Positions 39,001 to 64,000 of a stretch of 64,000 nucleotides of DNA are shown here, in pieces. Origin of the DNA: Varroa destructor (taxonomy: Eukaryota > Arthropoda > Arachnida > Mesostigmata > Varroidae); NCBI RefSeq assembly GCF_002443255.2, contig NW_019211457.1, forward strand, positions 23,379,709 through 23,443,708. Direction: 5' to 3'. A program made the translations under genes and the position numbers. The notes beneath the pieces are model-generated. The model was not told the DNA's origin. It was given only the letters and a program-made list of their open reading frames with translations, and did no database searches. Numbering within the stretch: the first letter of the stretch is position 1; every line of letters starts with the position of its first letter.

Positions 39001-42000
39001 TCGGACCACCTGCCGGCTGGTAACAGCCATACTTCTAAAAATGTACACGGATTCGTAAATGGTTTACTATATACCCTATTATGCTCGTCTCTAAGTACTG
39101 GGTGTCTGAAGAACGCTTCGCGTTAGATGAATCTTTTCAGATGGTCAGTACACCTCGTAACAGCACGATTGTTTAGTAGATGTTTCAGCAAATTGTGATG
39201 GTGCGCTGTTTATATAATAGGCAGCCTGTGCCTCTTGCCGATTTGGTTTATTTCAAAGATTTGAATTAGAACGCGAGTATTTGTGGGGTTCCGCGTTCAT
39301 CGTTTTACGTTCGAATGTATTGTCGTTTAACTGTATTATATATATTTTCTATCATCAATCTTTGGCTATATTGCGTCTCCGCTGAGGCCACAACGAGTTG
39401 ATTGAGAACATTATATGCGACGCGTGCCACAGTGACAATAGTGTTTATTTATATAGCTCTTACTCATATATACATTAGACCAATCCGTTACAATTTCCCT
39501 ACTAATTATATGGCAACTTTTTCTTCCTGATAATTATCATATTTTAACGTTAGATGTGTTATTATCTTCATCAATATGTTAAGAACTAGTACGCTATCTA
39601 CCCCGTATCTTAATAAATCCACTGCTCTTTTTCTGGTATATGATTCTTTTACGTGTCTTTCATACTGTTTCCACAATTTGTTCTGTATTGCGAATCGACT
39701 TCAGTGTTCTTCCGTTTTTGTTTTCTAGACGTCTGAGTCTTATTTTTCATCTGAGCCCACGTAAATACATCTCTACTTTTGACATTTTTTCAGCAACAGA
39801 TATTCTATAATCAACGACCCTGTCGTTTAACAACAGTGCGTTTAGCTATTGATAATGATCTAATAGTGCTTCCAATATGCGCAGTTAACACGGTAATATG
39901 CTACATGCTATCGGTATCTGTGTGACTTCCCTTGTTGCAAGGAGTACCTCTGTAAAATTGGGGTTGGGATTTAGACTATCAATAAACGTCTATTTTATCC
40001 CGTGTTAAATTCAAACAAATGTTCGGAGGGCATTAAGACAATTTGAGAATAGACTGCTTGTATTCGAGAATGTCGAACGACGGTTACAAAAACTTGTCGG
40101 GAGAAATAGTTGTCAGTCTACGTTATCGACACCTGACTCAAAAATACGGAGAGCTAGAGATATGCCTAGAATCATTTCATTGTACAGATGTTGTTAGCCG
40201 GTTTCGGCTAACAATGTAGCAGCTGCTTACGTTGACCTATTTAGGTTCCTTAAGGCTGTTCGTGTTTGCGTGTGTATTGATATAAATATTGACTAGGTTA
40301 CCTTGTGGCCACTTGTAGTATAATAAATATATTGAAATTTTCATTTAAAAATTGCTTGCTTCGACCCAAACGCAGTCACTTCTCCCAGTTCTTCCTTGAG
40401 TTACCAATGAGTTTCTGCAGGATTTTTGCGTCCCGGTTATCAGTCGTTTCTAAGAAAAAAAAAAAGCTTTTACTCTCTGACGATAACCGACGCGAGTCAA
40501 CGTATGTCTATCGAAGCCGGACTAATCATTGATCAAGGGGCAATGATCAAATGCGTTTTCAACGTCCTCGTCTGCAGCCAGTTGATCTAGTCGCACGCTT
40601 GTTTCTCACCCCAAGTTGATGTCGTGTGTATGCTTCAAGCATGTGGAAAACATCGGCCTTACGCACCAAAGGGCTTCTTCTACTGTATTCATTCGGCCAT
40701 GCTTGCCACTCCACTACACCACCTGCTTCCATCCGTTCACCTCTATAGTTTATTATATTAATTATACTAAGCTTCTAAATGCCTCATTTTTTCCTTAGGC
40801 TAACTGGAAGGTTTCATATATTGTAACTTGTATAATCTGCTCATAGGCTGAATGTTAACTAAGTTGTTTGCATGTCCCTGAAGTTACCTGTTTATCTATT
40901 GATGTAGTATACGTGTACTGACGATATTAGTCGAGGGTTGGTTGCCAGGTCTATCGAAATCGGAGCGAGGTCTATCGAAATGGATACATTGCTCGCTCCT
41001 TATAACATGCGTATTGGTAAATTTTGAATATATCGTGGAGCTTGCTGGCTATAGTTCAAGCAAATATTGTGTGCGTCTGTCGAGCGTTTTGCGCTCGCCT
41101 ATTGCTCGTTGTTATAAGCGTGTGTATCGATCCACAACTGGCTTCAAGCTGACGGCGTCACGTGGACGTATGCGAGAGCCAGCCGCTTAATCCAGGTGGT
41201 CTCAAATCGTTCACAGTCGCTATGCTCGGCTATCGAACGCGTACTCTGGTGCCGTGGTTCTATGCTTTCTTACACAGGGCTTCACCACATTTGATGATAT
41301 TTACGAGTGTATATATATGCCGCCTTCCCCTGTATACGTTTCTGTGCGCGGGCCTATTTTATGTAACAGTTATTAACTACAACAATTGATATCATGACTA
41401 TTTATTATCGGTATTATTATTATTTACTGTTTTGTTGTCCCTAACCAACAACATTGTTGCCGTTGTTACGAGTAGTGCTATTTATAACATGTATTTTAAT
41501 ATAATTATTACCTGTTGTTAAGTTTGTATAATCTTCAGGTGCCAATACATCATGTTTACATCTGTTTACAGCAATGGTAGTTCATGTCGATAATAGCAGT
41601 AGCAGTTATAATAGAAATATTAATCATTCATGAGTGAGTTGCTCGGAAACGCACGCGTAGAAAAATCGAGACACGTTGGTTAGAGGGAGTCGTGTTTGTT
41701 TATTTCTTAGTTTATCTATTCGTCTGCTTTTACGTCTTCACATGTCTTGCTATACTATTATACAGCATATTGGAGTAGAAAAATAAGGTATCAAGCACGA
41801 TGTCAATGCCGTAATGATCAGAATCGACGGTCGATTAATCAACTGGTTCTCTGTGACAGGTCAACCTGATTGGATTCAAGCGATCCCTCCTTGAACGTGT
41901 GTGAGTGATCGGGTTCCCTGATCGTTGACTACTCTGTCTTCCCCTTCGATTCAATATGTTGACGAATAAGCCCGTATCTATAGACTGTACTATTAGGAAT

Positions 42001-45000
42001 CAAGCTGACGTAGTGCCGATGTTATTAAAACAATATATGAAGAGTTTTGGCCTATTCTGCTGATTAAACGGTAACGTGCCTTTTGTTTTTCCGATAGATA
42101 CTGAAACTGCTGCTTAACCGTCGTGTTTAATGCTATGAGGAACGGCTGTTTCTACGACAATGGGTAGAGTAATGCATGGTTAGGCAATAGCCTATCATTC
42201 GTTGATGCCCGACTAGAATGAGGAGATAATTACTGAACGTATCTAACCATATTGTGACCTCCTCTCGGTCAATCAAAGTAGTAAGGTAGAAGGTCGAGTG
42301 AGATTGATCCGTTTTGTACAATTCGTAGGCTTCATTGATATCTGAATACAGCTGGAGGCACCTAATAGAGGTGGAATAATCTAAAATTGGCATAATTCGT
42401 CAAAAGATTCAACTTAGCGCATCAGAATTAGTTAATGGTAGGTTAACGGAATAGAATTTCTTGACGGTTGATGTTTAGATTTTCCATGGCAAGGCCAAGT
42501 GTACGGATGGACGCCAACAGGTGCCTAGATCAAGCTATAGATTGAGGAGGGTTAGAGTGAGGTATGGCTAATTAGCCGTTTGATTCCGTAGGAGACAGTA
42601 ATGGAACAGTTCAAGCAATTTTATGACATGTAACGTACGTGACTCTTATGATTTTTGGTGTTACTTCGTAACATTTGTCATGGCGGGTGTGTGTTCGAGC
42701 TCCAATAACATACGATGATATATTCGAATGTCTGCCGTAGTTCAAATATGGTGCTTTTCGTCTTTTTTTTTTTTGAAAGTCAATGTGGTAGCATCTCTCT
42801 GTATTAATGAATGGCGTGAGAACTAATGGGAGTTTGAGTAGCCTTAGAGGAATTGAATGCTCAGTTTTAGAAAACGATGGCGCAGCTGTCGTGCATCCGG
42901 GTATCAGCGATTTGTGTTGTTGCTGATTAAGGTAACATTATTAATTATACATACCTAGTCTATAGCATACTATACTTGCGTTATCTGTTAGCGTTAATTA
43001 TTATCATTATTATATTATGATTATTATTGTGATAACAATTAAATTGTGAAGTTTAATTGAAAGATTTCTTTTTCCATTTTTCGTCATTTCTGCAAAATCG
43101 TTCTCATGATTTATTTTCCTTCCACTGTCTCTATGATACATTTTCGCTCAGCAGAAGCTTCGTAAAAGTGCGTGCTTTTTTCGAGCTGTGACTACAACAG
43201 CGCCACACGGAGCACTGTGGATACTCTTAAAACGCAGATTTGGTTCCTATGCCACAGAGCTCTCGACAAGCGAAGTCATCAGGAAATGACTCTCTCGTCG
43301 TGCGTGGTGTTTTCATACAGTTAGCAGCTGGAATCGCTGAAGCTATTCTGGTAGCGGAAGTTGAACCAGTACACCTCAACGAACGCAGTGTCTTGCAAGC
43401 AGGCTGCTTTGCCAGTCAGCTCTACATTGCCCCGTTATTGAACCATGCAGGGCTTGAAACAAGCACTCGCGTCCCGTAATGACCCGATGGCCTTGCCGAG
43501 TTCTGGAGGTTATCTCTGTCAGACTGAAGTGCGCGGGATGATACGTTTGCGGCAACCGGGTACGTACCGCTAGTCCACCATTTAGCGTTGAGTGTGAGGA
43601 GAAGCTAACATTGTACTGCTTAGCTCACTTTGTTCCGCTACGTTGTTTGTGTTTATATGTCGCTTGTTCAATTTTTGTGAAAATATGACCAGTCCCGTTG
43701 GGCAAGGCAAGGTTATGTCTAGTGCAAGTCACGATTATGTATTTGAATGTTGCGGCCCGGCTGTGGTGCCATAGCGTTTTGGGCAGTACGGTAGTTCGGT
43801 AAAAAGGAAGACCGAAAATCTTTTTTTTTTTCTACCTCTGGCGCTGAGGCGGATTGATGTGGATTGCAAAGGTATTCCAGTTGTAGTGGCAGTTCTGTTA
43901 AGAGTAAGATAAGTGTTAGTGTACTTTAGAATTAGCGTCATTCTTGTTTGTGGGGTGCAATTAGAGACAGAAAATACAGAGAATTCTCGCAGTACGCAGT
44001 TTATCGCGACGCGTTGCGTTGTGACTCGATATTACGGTTGCAGTGACGTTACGTAGCGGTGAACGTGCTTGCGTTGGTCGGCGTAGGAATTGCTTCTGCT
44101 TAACGTTGTGTGCTTTTGTTGACTACATCGATTGTTTCGTATATTTTCCACTTTCATATTCTTTGTTTCTGGCTTCGCTAACATGTAGATCGGTGCATGG
44201 ACGTACGTTATTCAAGATACTTGTTGGGAGCTTCCAGATTGCATTGACAATTCGCTGCTTTGGCCTTCTAGGTATTTCTATTTCGGTCTTCCGTTTCGCA
44301 TATCATCATTCTATAATAACAGTCCTTTCTTATCGTTTAGCTTTCCTTCGCTTGTTGTCTATGTAGTAGAAGGTTTGGATATACCCTACAGTTTCGCATA
44401 GAAAGTGCTTGGCGAACGCTAATCGAACTCTCTTTATTTGAGCAGCGATAGTGGCAACCTAGAGGATTATTATTTTCATTTTAATAACACTAATGGCTAT
44501 AGTTGATTAGAAAGATAAGCAGTCACTACGTCTAGAGAGTGCGGCCATAGCTGACCGCCCAGCCACTATGGGATGCGGCCGGTTTCACGCATGACACGTG
44601 TCATTTCGTCTCACACGGACTTCATGACTCGATTGAGCTAGCCAACACGGCGTATAACCATTTGTTCTCTCGACAGAATTGTGCTTATCGGCGGCACCAA
44701 TGGTAAACGTACGCTTTGGAATACCTGCGGGGTCTGTGGCTCGATTGTTTGGACTTCATTGTCGGTACTCACGCGTGTAGCTTTCTCTAGGTCATTCTAC
44801 ATAAACGCAGAACATCTCCTCGTATCTTTTCAAGGCATCATCGTCCATTTTCCTCGTTTCTAGTGTCGCCATCATTGTCGACAACCGATCCAAGGTTTGA
44901 TCGCTTAGAGGCACAATCTGCTAGAACAAATGATTGATTAACAGCTGTAGAGAATCGGCTGTGTCGAATTTTGGGCCTCATTGACCGTGTTTCATTGATG

Positions 45001-45289
45001 AGAGCACTTTTATTCAAAGTATACACAAAAGAGATGAGGGGTAGCTAGTCGTGTCCTTGAGGCGTGCACAACGAACATAGAGAGATGCTCCAAAGGTCGA
45101 CAGAATCGAGGCGGCTGTTTTTACCATTTTGATGTGGCCCAGATGTGAACAACTAGACAAGAGAACACCCTGTCCTAAGTGGTAGACGTCGTCCCATGAA
45201 AGTTACGTTCGTCAGAAATCCAGCAATGAAGGTGATCCGGTGCTAGTAACCCCCTCAACCGAATACATTTACCATCAAGTGTTTAAATG
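36032..45289. other. 9.3-kb spacer between two convergent genes
   Basis: This lies between the stop codons of the plus-strand tetraspan gene and the minus-strand Fife-like gene, so both 3' UTRs are inside it. It is AT-rich with short GT and AT runs. The longest frames (36905-37234 minus, 44043-44366 plus, 43240-43479 plus) show no known motif. I searched the frames for a second C2 domain of the Fife-like gene and saw none. Confidence 0.4.
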
Positions 45290-59938
<14,649 letters not shown>

Positions 59939-60755
59939 CTAAAATTGTTGTTTTTATTATTAACAATCGGTAGAAGTCCGAAATGTGTCAGGACTAACGA
60001 ACTAGTGTTCTATCGTTTGATACGAAACGGCGAAGCTATCTCGGAATCGATAGAAAATCGCAGCAATGACTGAACACTAGCTAAGTGCATACGTTGAGTT
60101 TATGACGAAGCCAAAATGGCCCAAGCTACATGCTACGGTTATTTTAGAAATTCCATTTAAGAACTTGTTTTTGACGTATGATCACAAATTGAAAGTTGTG
60201 AACTTTGCATGTACTATGAAAAGTGGGCAGTCCTACGATTCTGATTAAATTACAGCATATTAGGGTGCGGCCTTTTGCAAAGTATCGATATTTTATTCCG
60301 CTTATTCTACGAACATTAACTATTTAACTATAAATATGGTCAATGATTTTAGTTTTTACATATTTGGTTAACACGTTGGGATTCATTCGAGATTTCAAAA
60401 CAGGAACTAAAGTAAAAAAAAAGAATCAATAAATAAATAAATAAATAAATACGAAGCACTTGTCACAGTTTTTTTAGCTGTAAGTTTTCAATTTGTTGCG
60501 TTTAGACACAATTCTTGAATTGATTTTGTTTGGTAGGTACAACTTCTTGAGAGAGAGAGTCAGGAGCGTATATAAAATAAAAATAATCACCATAATAATA
60601 AATTTTTTACTTCTTTTTTTTTTCTCTTCGTAGACTTTCTCTACGGTAAACGTTTAACGCAAGTTACAATCAATAAGCCTCAAGTCAACAACGAGCTATT
60701 AAGACATGAAGACTTTTTACGAGCAATTTTCGTTCGTGCATGCATAGCCGCAAAA

Positions 60756-60790
60756 CGGGTTTGAAGCAACAATTTTACCACTGAGCTACC
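60756..60790 (-). repeat. Degenerate tRNA-like fragment
   Basis: The minus strand reads GGTAGCTCAGTGGTAAAATT, an excellent A-box, followed within about 15 bases by TTCAAACCCG, similar to the end of a B-box. The spacing is far too short for a tRNA gene, so it is at most a deleted tRNA copy or a fragment of a second SINE type. Confidence 0.35.
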
Positions 60791-63659
60791 GTTAGACGAG
60801 AACTTACATATGATGAAGGGCGTTACGTTTGGGATATTTTCTCTAGAATCTCTAGAAGACACTGAGTTATAGCTAGAAAGGTTTAGTTGTTATGAGCTTA
60901 AGATAGAAAGACATGAATAGGATTTATTTAATTCGTAAAAAAGACGCTAAGGTTATTACGAACGTTTCAAATTTTTTTTTTTACAAAAGGCCTTCTGGTT
61001 GCCGAAGTACTCATCTCTAGAAAGTGTTTCAAAATTCGACATCAGTGCCCAAGAAGATGCTAGAGCACATTTCCAATGGGAACGTAAGGCTTTTAAAAGA
61101 TAAAAGAAGTTTATGAAAAAATGATATACTTCTCTTTTGATTATATGATTAATATTGTCTTGATTAAAGTAACGATAAACGGCGACTAAAATAGATGATT
61201 CCGCTTAACAAACACACACAGGGTAGGGACACAGATGATCGTACAATGCAATCGTACACGATTCGAACAAATCTATTGATACATAGAGAAACGTATTTTA
61301 CACGTAGAGTTGTCGTGAAGGGGGCGTCTTCTACAAAAGCTGAAATTAGTTAGTACCATTACTTCCGCTGGAGGCCTCGCCGTTACGGCGGGAAACTTTA
61401 TCTGATTCAATTGAAAGTATTTCCTAACTGCAACGTTAGTGTTATAACTGCAGACATAAAGATTAGCGAACTGCCAGCCCAATTCTGTTTCATTTACTAA
61501 GAAGATTTATTAGTTTTCAATCGACATGTCGGTATTGCTCCGTTCAAGAATGCCGTTACAATCTACGATTGTTTTTCGCAGATTTCAATCTACGCTGACG
61601 GTTTCATGCGTCCTGCACACTAACCTTTGAGGATGCAGAACACCGGCAAACTTCTACAATGTTACATCAGAATTTATCACGTAAGATTCTATGGAGGAAA
61701 CGCCACAAAAGGCGGCTTCACATGATTAGAAAATAGGCAGCGAGAGACTGCCGACGTTAGTTCGATGCTGTCCTGTTTCGCTTTTCTCTGAGCTTAAGAG
61801 AACCGTCTTTCTTCGGTGGTAATATCCAACAAAATGTATGGGAGAGGCAATAGATGGAGATTGCAAGTAGCTGTCGGCGAGCGGCACGTGACAGACTGCT
61901 GAAATTTTTCAGTTGGAACGTCGTAGATACAAGCGCTTGTTGCGATACAAATTGCGTATTTACGTTTCTCGTACCGAATAGCTAGCAATTTTGCCTTCGA
62001 TCAAATAGGTGATCGCGAAATTCAACGTTTCGTTCAATATGGATGGCTGTACTTTGAGAAAGACTTTGACGAGAAGCGAGAAACGTACGACTACGCTAGT
62101 ATGTACATATGTAGTCGTTAGGAGAAGAAAGGAACGAAAATATTTGGCTATAGTAATACGGAAACAAACACATGACATATTTAAAAAAAACGTACGCTTC
62201 CATGCTAGTCTATTGCATTTTCAACATGCACCATTGTCATGTGCACGGTTTGATCTGTTCGTTATTGGAGCAATGTGCATGTTTCGCATTACTGGAGCAG
62301 GTGTAGAATTAAAAATTTTCGAGTTATTTTTCAATTGGTCAAAGGGCTTTTGGCCCTCCCTGTATATATGGACAAAAACAAATAGCCATAATGGTTTATT
62401 TCCTGGCTGTATGTACAGGCCTCGTGGTAACAAACAAAACGTAAGGAAAGTGATATATATGTCAGTGTATTTGTACGCTCGCCTTGGATCACGTGTCTAA
62501 TGTGAACCCGCCACGTTAGCTTTGTGCGTGGTTTTGGTCGGAGCTTCTCGGCAATGTATGGTAGGTTAGGCGGTTTCATTACTTAAAAAAAAAAGGAAAG
62601 GATTCCCAACTTGAGTGGATTATATGCACATTGCTTTAATTAAATCAAAGATTTAAGAAGGTCTGAAAAAAGAGATCACACAGCGTATTTTCCTCATCAA
62701 GTCTCGAATGATCTATCTTGGCTTTGCCCCTCTTCCATCCTACTCAACCCTTTATCAGCTTTCTTGTATTGTTTCTTCTCTGTGAGCGATTAATCCCTAT
62801 ACTCAATACTCATGTATGTCATTCCCGCGGCTCTATTGTCCCGTTGTTCTCGTTAGACAATGTGTGCTTTGTAGACACTTATTCACATGGCGCAGCAGGA
62901 CCTATCACCACGCTGCACCTGATCACCAATACCTCATGCCAAGCACACGTGGTAGCCTAGCTATAAATCGGGTATAGACGCGGTTTGTGCTTCGAGTCAC
63001 CCGTCTGAAGCAACGGCAGTTCTTAGCGTAACACTCGAAAGATTTATCGAAATAATTATTGCCATTTCCCCTAATATTATCAGGCTGGTGATGGTCCTTC
63101 TATTTACATAAGTATCTTAAACACATATTTTGAATTGGGCTTTAGCCGGCGCGTGACATAGATCGGACGTCGACTCCCATTTTAGATGGAACTTTGCTTA
63201 TTCACTGGCCCAGATTTCTAACCCGCGTTCGTTTTACTCTGCAAAAATGTGCACCATACACATACAAAGCTATCCGGCGTTTAAGCAATTCGATTGCTTC
63301 GCTCGCACCTCTGCATTGCGTCTTGCGTAGATAGTTCGAGACGACTCAACCAGATCATTTCTAAGTGAAAAAATATTTTACGAACCGTAGTTTACCTTCA
63401 CAGCCACTCAAATGCAAATTCTATACCATCGACTGGTAGTACAGAAGCGTTATTACTGAGATTTTTTTGGATATACCACACCTGTACCATGCACGAGGCT
63501 TTGCGCGTATTCCTAACACGATCACCACTGATTTGCGTAGACAATAGATTTTTTCCTCCTAAATATCGTTCGTGAAACATCTTTCACAGCTAACCTACTA
63601 AGAGTTACGTACACCTTAATTTATCTCCGACCGTAACCACTTCGCGAGTTTTAACTAAA

Positions 63660-63950
63660 ATACGGCGACATCAACGCCCGCCCGTGAAACCATACTCTGG
63701 CTTGCCAACCGCCAGCAATCGTTCCCCCAATGGAAGCTCCCTCAAACGATTTTTTAGATTCTAAGAGCTTAATATATTCCGACGGTTCTTTACGGGGGCA
63801 AATCTGCCGCCCTCTTTACCATTTAGCGCAGTCTGTGATCCTGGTAGTCAGTTCTCCCACATCGACCAGAGGATGCCGGAAAACTTATTCCCGCAACATT
63901 GTACGGACGAAGCTTCGCCTGCTTCCAAAAAGTGACTGTTTGACATAGGC
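63660..63950 (+). pseudogene. Possible decayed LINE endonuclease fragment
   Basis: One frame reads KYGDINARP and then stops. GD-hydrophobic-NAR is the hallmark of the exonuclease-endonuclease-phosphatase domain of non-LTR retrotransposons. Downstream, two other frames carry NGSSLKRFF and FSHID, or SDGSLRG and SVILVVSS, in the order expected for that domain. Several frameshifts and stops would be needed, so this would be a dead remnant. The evidence is short motifs only. Confidence 0.3.
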
Positions 63951-64000
63951 GGCGTACGCGCGGTCTGTCCCCTTACGGATGTCGCTGTTGTATCCACAGC

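Larger units (their letters stand above)
59939..64000. other. Right-hand spacer or upstream intron of the Fife-like gene
   Basis: The first recognised Fife-like exon opens at an AG acceptor at 59938, so the gene continues upstream and this stretch is probably intron, at least in part. Minus-strand frames here (61794-61988, 62331-62579, 63398-63580) show no zinc finger or other family motif. An (AAAT)n run lies at 60428-60450. A 163-codon frame at 62009-62500 resembles nothing known. Confidence 0.4.

Overview
The window is eukaryotic nuclear DNA, most likely from an arthropod and possibly a chelicerate such as a mite or tick. Its protein-coding genes are split by GT-AG introns of about 80 bp to 4 kb. 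Spacers are AT-rich with many simple repeats. The gene set combines eukaryotic housekeeping functions with a neuronal active-zone scaffold and a four-pass membrane protein that looks arthropod-like. Lineage is inferred from gene structure and protein divergence; the sequence does not fix a species.

Six genes are supported, left to right. (1) An SLC35E1-type transporter, minus strand, 6099 to 1036: five coding exons, the first only 18 nt long. (2) ARF6, plus strand, 16392-18305: three coding exons, 175 aa. (3) RFT1, plus strand, 22970-25974: three coding exons, 523 aa, with a perfect NRF-1/Ewg-type palindrome about 210 bp upstream. (4) NAF1, minus strand, 28016 to 26667: one uninterrupted coding exon, 449 aa, convergent with RFT1. 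(5) A tetraspan membrane protein, plus strand, 30407-36031: five coding exons, 257 aa, possibly of the pasiflora type. (6) A RIM/Piccolo-family (Fife-like) scaffold, minus strand, 59938 to 45290: eight exons covering a linker, one PDZ domain and one C2 domain. Its N-terminal exons were not found and may lie beyond the right edge. For the five complete genes the exon lengths sum to a multiple of three and every junction keeps phase. The eight exons of the sixth are also phase-consistent.

The rest is spacer. About 6.4-9.7 kb is GC-richer, with a G-quadruplex-capable run, and looks like promoter or 5' UTR sequence without a recognisable protein. Three copies of a tRNA-derived SINE lie at about 6.9, 12.7 and 16.0 kb. 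Decayed fragments with non-LTR retrotransposon features lie at about 19.7 kb and at the right edge. A (CA)n microsatellite of about 467 bp sits in the intron before the PDZ exons of the Fife-like gene.

The genes form no shared pathway: they cover Golgi/ER transport, small-GTPase trafficking, N-glycosylation, H/ACA RNP assembly, probably cell junctions, and synaptic release. I found no bacterial-type system, CRISPR array, intact transposon or clear new multigene system. The most useful new points are the exon models, the repeat family, and two unidentified coding-like segments.
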